Source: Siphonodentalium dalli
Taxonomy: Eukaryota; Mollusca; Scaphopoda; Gadilida; Siphonodentaliidae
Direction: 5' to 3'
Assembly: GCA_032622095.1 (NCBI GenBank)
Contig: CP136064.1
Coordinates: forward strand, 40,633,912 to 40,697,911
DNA: 64,000 nucleotides
Every line of letters begins with the position of its first letter. Positions within the stretch are counted from its first letter, which is position 1. The notes beneath the pieces were generated by a model, which did no database searches, had not been told where the DNA came from, and saw nothing but the letters and a program-made list of their open reading frames with translations. Positions 1 through 10,342 of this stretch are shown here, one piece after another. The position numbers and the translations under genes were made by a program.

Positions 1-2
1 GC

Positions 3-215
3 CCCATTCAGAGTCTCTACCTGCTACCTGAAACCCATATTGGCAGTGACAGGAAACCCAGTTGTGACTTAACATGTACCAGCTCGCGCTTCCAAGTAAA
101 TGAAAACTCACACTCGGCGAATATCAAGAACTGTCCGCCTTTTGATGTCCCTGAGATCATGGAGAACATACAGGACAAACTAAATGAGAGTCCTACACCT
201 ACAGTAATGCTCTAA
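3..215 (+). CDS. Candidate coding exon at left edge, entered from the left and cut by a MITE
   Basis: The third forward frame is open from the window edge to a TAA at 213-215, and the composition looks protein-like (residues such as PETHIGSDRKPSCD and PPFDVPEIMENIQDKLNESP). The last four codons and the stop lie inside a TA-flanked fold-back element that starts at 202. Two readings are possible. The exon may end at 203, using a GTAATG donor that belongs to the element; this is phase 0 and fits the exon at 4355. Alternatively the original exon ran on, because the frame continues after the element (417-515) and again after a second one (778-918). I do not recognise the protein. Coding status rests on the open frame only, and linkage to the RGG exons downstream is inference. 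Confidence 0.5.
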   Translation, partial: PIQSLYLLPETHIGSDRKPSCDLTCTSSRFQVNENSHSANIKNCPPFDVPEIMENIQDKLNESPTPTVML

Positions 216-414
216 TTAATCGACCTCTTAACCAAAGCAGAATTATGGGTAACTTTTCAGGATTTAGTCGGAAATATGGCTTGTTGCCATTCATCGGAAA
301 GCTCTCGGGGAGAGCTTTCCGATGAATGGCAACAAGCCATATTTCCGACTAAATCCTGAAAAGTTACCCATAATTCTGCTTTGGTTAAGAGGTCGATTAA
401 TTAGAGCATTACTG
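202..414. mobile_element. TA-flanked fold-back MITE (family B), full length
   Basis: A nearly perfect 213-base palindrome begins CAGTAATGC, ends GCATTACTG and is flanked by TA on both sides (200-201 and 415-416). The centre is near CTCTCGGGGAGAG at about 303. TA duplication and a terminal-repeat-only structure fit a non-autonomous Tc1/mariner-type element; no transposase is encoded. Other copies lie at 6632, 10094, 13010, 24455 and 37835. Confidence 0.85.
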
Positions 415-416
415 TA

Positions 417-918
417 CATGTCACTCTCTTGATGTTTTGGATTTCTCTGATGAGCTGAGATTTTCTCGTGTTTCTGAACAGTCACTTCATTGTGGTCTTC
501 TGCTTTATTATCGGCCAAGCCTTGAAATAGGGTGTCTGTCATTTGCAGAATGAGGTCCCCAGAGGGTGAATTTAGTGATGCTACCCCGCATTGCGGGTTA
601 GCATCACCAAATTCACCCTCTGGGAACCTCATTCTGCTGAGGTGTAAGCTGAATGAGGTCCCCAGAGGGTGAATTTGGTGATGCTAGCCCGCTATGCGGG
701 GTAGCATCACTAAATTCACCCTCTGGGGACCTCATTCTGCAAATGACAGACACCCTATTTCAAGGCTTGTTATCGGCCAAAGCCCAGCCTATTTTTGATC
801 ATGGTTGGTGCGTCATTGTTTGGACCCGGACCTCATAGACACAGTTCTTACTTGAAGTTACCATACCGAAAGTATACATGCCACATATATTTCGGATCAT
901 TAGCGTTTTGAGTTTAAT
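417..918 (+). pseudogene. Continuation of the left-edge open frame, interrupted by a hAT-like MITE
   Basis: If the fold-back element 202-414 and one TA copy are disregarded, the frame of the left-edge exon continues from 417 to 515 without a stop. If the element 516-769 and one 8-base duplication are disregarded, it continues from 778 to a TGA ending at 918. Together with the first part this gives about 146 codons without a stop in AT-rich DNA. Residues visible in the second part include DVLDFSDELRFSRVSEQ. No domain is recognised. It may be a former long terminal exon now broken by two insertions, or a chance open stretch. Confidence 0.4.
516..769. mobile_element. hAT-like MITE (family A), 254 bases, 8-base duplication TTATCGGC
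   Basis: The element begins CAAGCCTTGAAATAG and ends CTATTTCAAGGCTTG, with identical 8-base flanks TTATCGGC at 508-515 and 770-777. Inside are two consecutive palindromes of about 90 bases with arms AGAATGAGGTCCCCAGAGGG and GGTGAATTTAGTGATGCTA. The 8-base duplication supports hAT mobilisation. A copy at 38053-38306 has exactly the same length. Confidence 0.88.
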
Positions 919-1007
919 TGCGAAAGCATGTGGTTTCTTTGATTCTGCATAAAGTATCTTCACACGTTGTCAGTTGTGTTTATTCTAGACCATTGGTCTC
1001 TTCTACT

Positions 1008-1515
1008 TTATGGCGCTGCACCATCTGGGAACTTAAAGCTCTGTCTAGGTTTTCCATAGCAGATGAGGCCATGCAGAATGAGGTCCTCCGAGGATGAATT
1101 TGGTGATGCTAGACCACTGTGTGGTACCTTGTGTACCCAGTTTATAAAATAAAACCAGTTGGTCAATAGGAGTCTTGTGTGTTTTAATTCATCAGCATTA
1201 CCCTGGACATAGTTCCATCTGGCTGGTAAGTAATTTTGACTAATCACAAATCCAAGCCCACAAAAAGTGTGTCTGTAATTTGCAGAATGAGGTCCCCAGA
1301 GGGTGAATTTAGTGATGCTATCCCGCATGGTGGGCTAGCATCACCAAACTAACCCTCTGGGAACCTCATTCTGTTTCAGTTGAAGTTGGTGATGTTCACA
1401 TATTAGTCACCTCGATTATGCATTTTATCTTCTGCAAATTAGGGAATATAGAAACTTCCAAGATGGAAAAAGTAACTATAAACTATAAACAATGTTAATT
1501 TGAGACTATCAGGGA
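1008..1515. repeat. Degraded family A fragments
   Basis: Pieces of the family A palindromes (AGAATGAGGTCC, GTGAATTTAGTGATGC) occur at 1076-1110, 1275-1325 and 1340-1375. They are joined to internal sequence typical of longer family A copies (TTCCATAGCAGATGAGGCC near 1051, GATTATGCATTTTATCTTCTG near 1415). No complete termini or target duplication were found, so this is a rearranged remnant. Confidence 0.65.
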
Positions 1516-2035
1516 TGAGAACAGGCACAGATGAAATCAGCTGGAATCCAAGCGCAGCGAGGTGTTGGACATCGTACCGTATGGCGTGAACCACAGGCTG
1601 GGGGTCTGGGGGCCGCTTAGGCCCCCCGAAGCTCTAGGGGAAAGGGGGTCATTTCCTGCAATCGGAGGCCTCTCCTAAGAGGAAAATCTGATAATCTGAT
1701 AAATCTGAGTGCAATTTTTAGTGGATAATCTTTTTTTTTACAAGTCTCAAGAAATTTCTCACATGCAGAGAATGGATCCAGCATGGGGACATATGTATCT
1801 ACATGTATATGCAGTATGCTATTAAATACAAAACATTTTTGTCAAGATGATTCTTAATGTCCCTGTACTAGACTATTAGTGTAAATCTGAAAATATTTTG
1901 AAATAAATGAATAGATAATTCTAATCTACACCTACCAATTTATCGAACAGGATGGTCTATTCAAAATGAATATTCCACATCATAACATATTATATGAGAA
2001 TAATCTCTTTGAATAGACTATCTTCAGATTCATTT
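1516..2035. other. Intergenic or intronic DNA, little recognised
   Basis: No gene is seen. A stretch of about 38 bases near 1764 (GCAGAGAATGGATCCAGCAT onward) recurs near 4180, so at least this part is repetitive. Around 1600-1660 the DNA is GC-rich (GGGGGCCGCTTAGGCCCCCC), unlike its surroundings. Confidence 0.4.
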
Positions 2036-3245
2036 TTATACGCCCTTTTTGAAAAAAGGTTGTATTATGTTATCAGTCTGTCCGTCCGTCCGTCCGTTAA
2101 CATTTTTGGTTTCCGATCGTTAACTCCAGTTTGGATTATTTTATCTGAACCAAAGTTGGTATGTGTATTTCCCAGCTAAAGATACAGGCCAAGTTCGAAT
2201 ATGGGTTCCGTCCAATTATTTTTACATGAGTTACGGCCCTTTTTCGACTTAGAATTTGACTGTCTGTTAACATTTTTGGTTTCCGACCGATAACTCCAGT
2301 TTGGATTATTTGATCTGAACCAAAGTTGGTATGTGTATTTCCCAGCTAAAGATACAGGCCAAGTTCGAATATCGGTTCCGTCCAATTATTTTTACATGAG
2401 TTACGGCCCTTTTTCGACTTAGAATTTGACCGTCTGTTAACATTTTTGGTTTCCGACCGATAACTCCAGTTTGGATTATTTGATCTGAACCAAAGTTGGT
2501 ATGTGTATTTCCCAGCTAAAGATACAGGCCAAGTTCGAATATGGGTTCCGTCCAATTATTTCTACATGAGTTACAGCCCTTTTTCGACTTAGAATTTGAC
2601 CGTCTGTTAACATTTTTGGTTTCCGACCGATAACTCCAGTTTGGATTATTTGATCTGAACCAAAGTTGGTATGTGTATTTCCCAGCTAAAGATACAGGCC
2701 AAGTTCGAATATGGGTTCCGTCCAATTATATTTACATGAGTTACGGCCCTTTTTCGACTTAGAATTTGACCGTCTGTTAACATTTTTGGTTTCCGACCGA
2801 TAACTCCAGTTTGGATTATTTGAGCTGAACCAAAGCTGGTATGTGTATTTCCCAGCTAAAGATACAGGCCAAGTTCGAATATGGGTTCCGTCCAATTATT
2901 TTTACATGAGTTATGGCCCTTTTTCGACTTAGAATTTGACTGATTTCATGAAATTTTGGTTTCCGACCAATAACTCCAGATTCAATTATGTTATCTGAAC
3001 CGAAGCTGGTATGTCTGTTTCCGAGCTAAAACTACAGACCAAGTTCGAATATAGGTTCTGTGCAAATATTTTCAGATAAATTACACACATTTTTCAATCT
3101 TAGAATTTGACCGCATTTTGGCATTGAAATTAGGGGTATATCAGATATCCTTTGTAAGCTAAACTTATTATTTTATTTTGCGGTAGTACAATTCAAAATG
3201 GCTAAAGGGCGTATTTTGCCACGCCCTAGCGATGCTCTTGTTGTA
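2036..3245. mobile_element. Interspersed element with ATACGCCC ends and internal 170-base tandem array
   Basis: The left end reads TTTTTATACGCCCTTTTTGA followed by GTCCGTCCGTCCGTCCG. The right end reads AAAGGGCGTATTTTGCCACG then CCCTAGCGATGCTCTTGTT. Between them about five 170-base units repeat, each with GGTTTCCGACCGATAACTCC, AGGCCAAGTTCGAATATGGG and GAGTTACGGCCCTTTTTCGA; a diverged sixth unit lies after 2940. A shorter relative is at 18150-18622. No protein is encoded; the superfamily is not assigned. Confidence 0.75.
2090..2945. repeat. 170-base tandem repeat, about five units
   Basis: Units are near-identical with a constant 170-base spacing; for example AAGATACAGGCCAAGTTCG recurs at exact 170-base steps. 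170 is not a multiple of three, so the minus-strand open frame in each unit is a by-product rather than a gene. Confidence 0.9.
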
Positions 3246-3281
3246 AATAGAATTAGAAGTTTAATACTTAGCCATTTAAAG

Positions 3282-3690
3282 TTATTTGGATCGTTTTTTC
3301 CGAGCCTTTTCTGCCAAAGCTTCTAAAGCTCGTTTCCTTTTCTTGTTTAGGTTCTTCAGTTGCTGGTCCCTATGTGTTTTTAGATTAGATGCAACATTGA
3401 ATTCCTGATTTTTTTTGTGTCTTTCGCTTTTACAATGATCATTCAATGCTGATATACCACGCTGCCATACTTCACAGTTTGATTCAAACAAGAAACACAA
3501 ACAACGAGTCCCGGTTCCTCCACTTTTCGAAAAAATTCTCCAAGTTTTCTCTCGGTTGTTTGGTGACCAACTAGAGCAAGCGAAACGGTCTTTTCCTACC
3601 ATTCCCAATGGAACTTTTCTTTCTCATTCTTGTCAATCTCACGCACACGGTGATCGTTTTTCGCTTCGATTATTTTCAAAGCCGACATTG
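3282..3690 (-). pseudogene. Decayed BED-like zinc-finger exon
   Basis: On the minus strand an ATG near 3690 opens a frame rich in charged residues ending in FHWEW, followed by TAG near 3593. The same frame continues with EFFRKVEEPGLVVCVSC, a CxxC pair. A shift into the neighbouring frame then gives ALNDHCKSERHKK, an H-x5-H pair, and a basic tail KKRKRALEALAEKARKKRSK. The order (W-rich start, CxxC, then H..H followed by basic residues) resembles BED-type fingers found in transposases and domesticated transposase genes; that comparison is from memory. The TAG and frameshift argue for decay, unless an unseen intron removes them. It could be the first exon of a minus-strand gene. Confidence 0.4.
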
Positions 3691-3819
3691 TCACGATTGT
3701 ATCTGTAGATATTTCAGTACAGGAACAAAATTCTGGTTATAGACGCAAAACAAAGCAAATCTCGCGGGTTATCGGAAAGCAGGTATTTTCCAAGAACTCT
3801 TGTAATTCTCGGTAATGAT

Positions 3820-3960
3820 TGGTTAGTTCCAAGACCTTCTAAGTAGCTCGACCAATGAAATATCGCGACACGTAAATTACTGGGGGAATCCCATGACATC
3901 ATTGTTTTACTCCTTGAAAGATGCCGCAATTTGACCAATCACCGCGCGCGGTACACTTGC
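3820..3960 (-). promoter_or_regulatory. CCAAT-rich stretch upstream of the BED-like exon
   Basis: Three CCAAT-type boxes occur within about 130 bases: GATTGGTTAG near 3828, GACCAATGAAAT near 3850 and GACCAATCACCGCGCGCGG near 3933. They lie 130-270 bases upstream of the minus-strand ATG at about 3690. A clustered CCAAT promoter is plausible; no TATA box is convincing. Confidence 0.35.
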
Positions 3961-4036
3961 CTATGTGTCTCATTTATCAGTCTTTCCGAAATCGTATTCC
4001 GCGCGGTCTTTTAGAGCTAATCCATTCAATTAAACC

Positions 4037-4060
4037 TCCCCCCCCCCCCCCCCCCCCCCC
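4037..4060. repeat. Poly-C tract
   Basis: An uninterrupted run of about 22 C follows AAACCT. Similar homopolymers are at 28218-28239 (G), 33160-33175 (C) and 38380-38396 (G). Confidence 0.9.
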
Positions 4061-4159
4061 AAATTATCTCAACGGACTTGTATCGATCTCAAAAATGGGT
4101 TTTTGTCTGTTAAAAAGCGGGAAACCGCGGGAAATTCTCATCCCTGGACTATAGATACT

Positions 4160-4290
4160 TGCCAGAAGATGAGGCCTAAGCAGAGAATGGATCCAGCATG
4201 GGGACATATGTATCTATGTATTTGGTGATGCTAGCCCATTGTGGGATATCATCAATAAATTCACCCTCTGGGCATACTATTCGCAAGTTT
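4160..4290. repeat. Family A fragment
   Basis: AGATGAGGCCTAAGCAGA, TTTGGTGATGCTAGCCC and AAATTCACCCTCTGGG are diagnostic family A pieces. The fragment lies 65 bases before the exon at 4355, so it is part of the preceding intron. Confidence 0.6.
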
Positions 4291-4354
4291 GTGCATGGTA
4301 GTAAGACTGAGACATCCTCCATGCTATAGTCTTTTTTTATCTTCTGTATTTCAG

Positions 4355-4454
4355 GGAGTAGAAAGTAAATCTCCCCAAAAGCGAGGTGGACGACCACAAA
4401 CTGCACCTCTTTCATTCCCGCAGAGAGATTATGCAAATGCAGGCGAGAGAGTCG
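4355..4454 (+). CDS. Internal exon of RGG-box protein gene
   Basis: A polypyrimidine tract and acceptor (TTCTGTATTTCAG) precede 4355, and a consensus donor GTAAGT follows 4454. The 100-base exon is open in the frame starting GVESKSPQKRGGRPQTAPLS and ends with one base of a split codon. That base joins the two bases that open the exon at 6285 to give E. The peptide is basic and low in complexity, typical of disordered regions of RNA-binding proteins. Phase 0 at its start suits the exon upstream if that ends at 203. The family is not recognised. Confidence 0.65.
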
Positions 4455-6284
4455 GTAAGTAGAGAGACAAATACTTAAGCCCCTATTCCAAACCCCCGCC
4501 TATACTAATTTTATCAACCCCATAAAATAAATGCAAAAACCAAAAGAAAATAATCGCATTTATCATCTCCGATTGTATTAAAACTGCTGATACTGCAGAG
4601 ATTCAGACTTTAATACTGTGAAGGAATATAAAGGGTGTGACAGTTTGGTGCCTTTAAAAATACCTGGTAATTCTTGAATTTGTCATGTTTGTGTACAGTG
4701 CCAGAGATAAAAATTGGTCCATAAATATGTGAAATACTTATTTATGGACTGTATATGCCTCAGAAAGACTTATAGATGTCATAGAAATAAAGAATTCCAG
4801 TTAAAAAAAAAAGGGTCCTTTTTCCCTCCAGTATATTAAATGCAGAAAAATTGCACAGCAAATTGTGCGAAATAAAATAAATTTTCACTGCTGTCTAACA
4901 TATATTTCATAAGTATGTTTCAATAGGGTGTACATTCGATCTACCTTTTCCACATCTTGCAGCACAAAGAGTAATTTTCCTGTTTATCAGGCATACTTGC
5001 ATGGTCCCGAATCCCCACATGTGCAACATTTTTATTTGCATTTTATATGTTGGAAATATTTGCAGTATGTTTATGTCAAAACAAAAAACTTCTCTGTTTC
5101 CGATAACATTTGGATAATTTTCCAGACAGGCAGGCAGGATTTTTTTATTTTTTTTTAAACCTTTCAGCTGTGAGTGATATAATAGTGTAGTCACGGTCCA
5201 ATGGAATATGGTAGATCAATGTGTATTGAATATCAGCCAAGCATTTGATAAAAACATGCTGTCCCTTGAATTCATTCACTCTGCAGTAAGATCTCTACCA
5301 ACGTTGAGCTTAATAACCAACTTTTTTAGCTTTTGGGATTGAGAAAAACGATAAATATTCACATTGACACTCTTAACAGATAACTATAGACTAGCCTTCT
5401 GGAGAAAATTGAAAAAAAAATTGAGGCAGGCAAGAAAATCTCAGCCAGGCAGGGTATTGGAAACAAAGATGTTTTGTTTTTTTTGCCTTATACAAACTTG
5501 CTTTGAACATATCCATTTCCGGATTCAAATGTCTGACTAATACATGACCGTCGTGATAAAATGCATCTGCAAACTTATTATAAAATGTGTCCATGATACT
5601 TTGTTGTGTGAAATAAATCATGGAGTCTATCAACTAACTTTTATGGACAGTTGTTTGGGTAATAACGGCCACAGGCAACTGATATTAAACCCAGAGCTAG
5701 CCAATCTAGTGGAATGGTTTGTTGGCATGTGCACCAGAAATACAAAATTAAATTAAAAACCGCACGTTTGCATGGTTTTCAAAATGGTATGGCCTGAGAA
5801 ATGGGGAATTGACTTTACATGGCCTAAAATGAATATGATAAACCTAAAATAGGTCTCCAATGTAAATAGAATAACGAGAAGACAACAATTGTACTTGTCT
5901 GAAAACAACCTAATCTGTGGCGATTGTAAACATATGCTGTGTATTACACCACTAATAATTCACTTGGGTGACTAAAATAAGTACCTCCATTTACTCAACT
6001 TTGTAAAGAGCGTTTAATATCTTGAACTGCTGATTGGTCAGCCATCTTAAAGTATGACATTTATTAATTAATTAGAGTCATCCACGAAAGAATGAGTCCA
6101 TCTACTGAAAGAATTTTCAAAATTTGCTTCATTACGATCTTACGGAAACGTATTTAATGGACATTCTATGCTCAATTGCTCAGTCTTTGGTCAAACTCAA
6201 TTTTTAATGCAGATCTATTGAACATTCTAATTTAATAGATAAAGTGGACTATTAATATATAGTGTTAATTCTGTTTTTTTCCAG
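4455..6284 (+). other. Intron, 1.83 kb
   Basis: Bounded by GTAAGT and TTTTTTTCCAG. AT-rich, with no coding exon or clear mobile element seen inside; open frames in it have no protein-like composition. Confidence 0.55.
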
Positions 6285-6508
6285 AGTTGATTGGCAAGAG
6301 TGTAAATGCTATGAGATCCCAGCCATTCAGAGGAGGAAGAGGTCGCGGACGAGGTGGATACAGGGGCCGAGGTGGACGGGGCCCAGGATATCAAGGAGAG
6401 AGAAGGTTAAGTCCGAGAAGAGGGCAAAGTGCAACGGCAACCTACAATTCTAGTCAGACATCAGAGCATGTACCAAAGCCTTCTGATTCTACAGCTAATA
6501 GTAGCTAA
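6285..6508 (+). CDS. Terminal coding exon with RGG box
   Basis: The exon starts after TTTTTTTCCAG and is read in the frame LIGKSVNAMRSQPF, followed by a dense arginine-glycine block (RGGRGRGRGGYRGRGGRG) and a polar tail ending KPSDSTANSS and TAA at 6506-6508. RGG boxes bind RNA and are typical arginine-methylation targets, so a role in RNA handling is likely. The parent family cannot be named: many RNA-binding proteins end this way. The two-base start phase matches the exon at 4355. No clear AATAAA follows the stop closely; a fold-back element begins 123 bases downstream. Confidence 0.7.
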
Positions 6509-6631
6509 TTGTTGAATTTGTTTTATTTTTGATTAATTGTTTCAGATTTTGATGACATTCATATATTTTCTTGATATTCAATTTGCATCTCTGGGGCACA
6601 AGTTTCCATGCAAGCAGTCTCACACTTTTTA

Positions 6632-6726
6632 CAGTAATGCCCTAAATAATCTACTCCTTAACCACAGCAGAAAAATTACCAATAATTCTGCTGTGGTTAA
6701 GGAGTCGATTATTTAGGGCATTACTG
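6632..6726. mobile_element. Family B MITE, internally deleted (95 bases)
   Basis: CAGTAATGCCCTAAATAATC at the left and GATTATTTAGGGCATTACTG at the right, flanked by TA. The central 120 bases present in longer copies are missing, leaving a tight hairpin. Confidence 0.85.
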
Positions 6727-6759
6727 TACATATATTATTAACTCTCTTAGTGCCATAGC

Positions 6760-7730
6760 TGACAGGGCTGAAAATAACTCAAATTTTGTGCCTGTCATGT
6801 AAATTTTTCACAAAGCATATGCTATGTGGTACAGTACAATCAAATGTGATTACATGAATGCACCAAATATTACTTTTGTTAATTAAAAGAGTCCCGGTAA
6901 TACAAATATTGAAAAATGAATAGTTTAAAAACAAATCCTTACATGTTATGAATTTACTATCGTGCAAATATTCAAGTAATGAAAATTAGAAGCATTTTTA
7001 TTCGCGAATGATATATAAATCAGTGCCTGTTATAATGACAGGCACAAGAATACATGCACCAGTCAATTTGGGTTTTTCAGCTTGTCATTGATCATCATCG
7101 AACGCTTATTTCCAAGTTGAAAACAAGCTAAGCTATTGCAGCTAGGATCCTAGGACCATAAATATTTTTCTCAAATTATTCATGTTCCTTCTATAATTTG
7201 ACAGGGATGATATTTTTCACAAATAATTAACGTCAACCCTTTCTGTAATAATTATTCAGTGACGAGTAGTTCCTTTAGGAAATGTACAGATAACAGACGA
7301 CCATAGAACTTATTATCTGAACATTTCCCATGAAGAATATGTATCATTCTGCATTTAAATTATCTTTTGTTCTCTCTGTCATATAAGTTTTCCTGAACAC
7401 CCCTTCAGATAAATAATAGAATATTCCAGTGTATACTATTATAACTGATTGGGAGAATCCATTTAGTATTGAATGGGTTAACAAAGCATGCCAAATCATG
7501 GCTTTACAATAATTTTAAGGCTGACCAATTTCACCATGACACTAAAAGATTTAGTATGGATCAGTGATGCTAACAAATTAATCATTGTTGAGTTCGCTGT
7601 AATGTCTCATAGTAATCACGACTTTCTTATGTGCCTCTACATTGTTTTACTATATGGATGTAAGACATACTACTATATGTCCCCATTTCATAACTGCATA
7701 AAGTCCAGTTCACTAGATCTGTAGCATACT
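6760..7730. other. Noncoding stretch with an old palindromic fragment
   Basis: No gene is seen. The part 7235-7480 (ACGAGTAGTTCCTTTAGGAAATG, CATTTAGTATTGAATGGGTTAAC) is related to 16960-17355 and to 57085-57145, so it is a further dispersed repeat of unknown class. Confidence 0.45.
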
Positions 7731-7735
7731 ATTAA

Positions 7736-8067
7736 AGACATATTATGTGCTTGTTCGGGTGCGTGAAACTGATAAGTTAGTATTTAGTCGTTATGCCAAC
7801 TGAAGGAATGTAACATTCCACTAACATCGCCGAAAATCTGAAGCAAATCGACCACACCATTCCATAGAAAACATCGTCTGAACTAAAGATTTACTACTCG
7901 ATTCGGGACGCATCTATCGGCGATAAATTAATGAAAATGATTACGCCATCGAGAGTCATTGCATTTAATTATATATAAGAAAGACGGTGTGTGTTGTCAC
8001 TTCTGCTTTGAACAAGATTATTATCTATTTCTATTTGACCACCCTAGCTGAGTGTTTCTCATCACTT
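7736..8067 (-). mobile_element. Family J dispersed repeat, TTAA-flanked on one side
   Basis: About 330 bases matching the copies at 28905 and 47629 in reverse orientation. Shared blocks include CATTGCATTTAATTATATA, CGAATCGAGTAGTAAAT (as its complement) and CTTGTTCGGGTGCGTGAAAC. TTAA precedes the plus-strand left end; the other end shows TTGAA. No coding capacity. Confidence 0.7.
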
Positions 8068-8489
8068 GAATCCAGTGTGAGATATGACAAGCTGGAGATA
8101 ATTTTATAGGTAACTTTTGTCATAGTCCACATGTCCTTAAGCTGAATAAAGAACATGGTTATTAAAACCATCATTTGGTATGCAAATAGCCTTACAACCC
8201 TCATGATTGCTAATATACTATTTGTTCAGTACATGTAATAGCTTGTTCAATTTAGAATTTCAATTTTGGGCCATAAAACATTCTCCAACCAGAATATAAT
8301 TCAATAATATAAATTTATTTACCACAAATTAATGTTTCCCCCTCAATCATTGTCTTACGCCTTATGTCTTATGTCACAAAAAAAAAACTTATTTAATTTT
8401 GTAACTGATTCAACTAGATTCAGCAAAATGATTCATCAATTTATGAATTTTGTCCTGTGATAAAATTGTGTGATAATGAATGTCTCATG

Positions 8490-8908
8490 CAAACCTGCAC
8501 ATAGTGTGTCTGTCATTTGCAGAATGAGGTCCCTAGAAGGTCAATTTAGTGATGCTATACCACATCTGGGGACCTCATTCTGCTTAAGCCTCATCTTCTG
8601 GGAAGTATCTATGGTCTCAAATTAACATTGTTTTTAGTTGCTTTTTCCCTTTTGGGAAGTTTCTATATTCCCTACTTTGCAGACGATAAATGGACATAAT
8701 CGAGTTTACTAACGGGTGAACATCACTAACTTACAACTGGAGAACTTTAATCTGATCCTAGGTCTTCCATAGCGGTTGAGGCTTAAGTAGAATGAGATCC
8801 CCAGAGGGTGAATGTAGTGACGCTAACCCACCATGCGGGACAGTGTCACTAAATTCACCCTCTTGGGACCTCATTCTGCAAATAACAGACACACTATTTG
8901 CAGACTTG
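8490..8908. mobile_element. Family A hAT-like element, 419 bases, duplication GTCTCATG
   Basis: Ends CAAACCTGCACATAGTGTG and CACACTATTTGCAGACTTG, with identical flanks GTCTCATG at 8482-8489 and 8909-8916. Two palindromes are separated by about 200 bases of unique spacer that recurs in the other long copies. Confidence 0.85.
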
Positions 8909-9004
8909 GTCTCATGTTCAAAGTTATTCATCATATGGTGCCATTATTATTCAGCCCTTTCTTTAGGAAGAAAGGGTTATGCTTGTATAGAAGACTGTTC
9001 GATT

Positions 9005-9150
9005 ACATTCTGTTTGATTACATATAGGTTATCACCATGATTACATATAGGTTAAAACCACGACTACATATATGTATCACCACGATTACATATAGGTTCA
9101 AACCACGACTACATATATGTATCACCATGATTAAATATAGGTTATCAACA
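9005..9150. repeat. Minisatellite of ACATATAGGTT units
   Basis: Alternating units read ATTACATATAGGTT and ACTACATATATGTATCACC, with a period of about 26-27 bases (54 for a pair), five to six units. Confidence 0.75.
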
Positions 9151-9277
9151 CTCTGCTGTTTTCCGATATCTCTATTCAAGGCGAGCTATGTCATCTGTGT
9201 AGTAGATCATATGTGACACAGGGAATGCAGTGAACCTTGAATACCATTCTTGGGCAACATACAGAGTGGTGATAACC

Positions 9278-10035
9278 AATTTATCTTACAATTCATTCAA
9301 CAAAATATCGATTAAATAGAGGATCTCACATGAGTTTCTATTTTATACGGAATTTATCAACCGAGTTCACTAAATTCTATTTGAGCCGAGGTTTACCGAG
9401 GCTCAAATAGAATTTAGTGGACGAGGTTGATAAATTACGTATAAAATAGGACGAGTGTGAGATACTTTTTATCACATGATCAAATAAACGCGAAGCAATG
9501 CGAAATATCTGTCGAAAACAACGATAAAAACCGCAGCGATCGCAAGTCATTTGAAGAACGATGTGACGTCATTGCACGCGCTGATATTAAACGTGTCTCT
9601 TATCGATAATTATGAAACTGCTTTTATGGGCAAATTATGTGATAAAAGATATTTCTGGTGTTTCGCATATAAATTAGCACACAGCACAATTGACGCTATT
9701 ATTCATCACTGCAAAGCAGTGTATCACGACCAATTCAAAGTGTCAAATTAGGTCTCTTTGATCATACATGCTAAATCAAAATATTGCTGTTTTCGAAGAA
9801 TACAACTGATGTTTCAATTGTTTTTCGCCGTTATCATCGGAAATCTATAAGTTGATTTGAAATGACATAATATTTATTTTCGATGTTTTTCGAGACAAAG
9901 TGAATCTCTCCATAAATTAGATCATGTGCATCACTGTTGCCATCCATGGTGGCGGCTTGTTGCTATCTAGGATACAGAAGCAGAACAGCCTAGTCAATTC
10001 TTCGTGAGAGAAATAAATGAATTGTAAGATAAATT
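9278..10035. mobile_element. Element with 20-base terminal inverted repeats and a 150-base hairpin
   Basis: AATTTATCTTACAATTCATT at the left is exactly complementary to AATGAATTGTAAGATAAATT at the right. Inside, 9325-9462 is a long hairpin (ACTAAATTCTATTTGAGCC and its complement). The hairpin plus about 200 following bases recur at 20675-21005 without these outer termini, so the inner part may be a separate repeat. The small open frame at 9551-9751 has no recognisable domain. Confidence 0.65.
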
Positions 10036-10093
10036 ATGATATGAGATGCTTACCTTGTAAGTGGCACATTGTGACAGCATATCAAAATATGTA

Positions 10094-10313
10094 CAGTAAT
10101 GCCCTAATTAATCGACTCCATAAAAAAAAAACACAGCAGAAATATGGGTAACTTTTCAGGATTTAATTGGAAATATGGCTTGTTGCCATTCATCGGAAAG
10201 CTCTCGGGGAGATCTTTCCGATGAATGGCAACAAGCCATATTTCCGACTAAATCCTGAAAAGTTACCCATAATTCTGCTGTGGTTATGGAGTCGATTAAT
10301 TAGGGCATTACTG
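10094..10313. mobile_element. Family B MITE, full length, TA-flanked
   Basis: A 220-base palindrome from CAGTAATGCCC to GGGCATTACTG. The left arm carries a run of A where other copies read CTTAACCACAG. Confidence 0.85.
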
Positions 10314-10342
10314 TACATATCCTCCTTTCATTATGAGGTCAG

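Noticed and set aside
2176-2895. Four nearly identical 69-codon minus-strand frames
   Set aside because: They repeat at exactly 170 bases because they are the tandem unit read in one frame; the unit length is not a multiple of three and each frame ends at the next copy.
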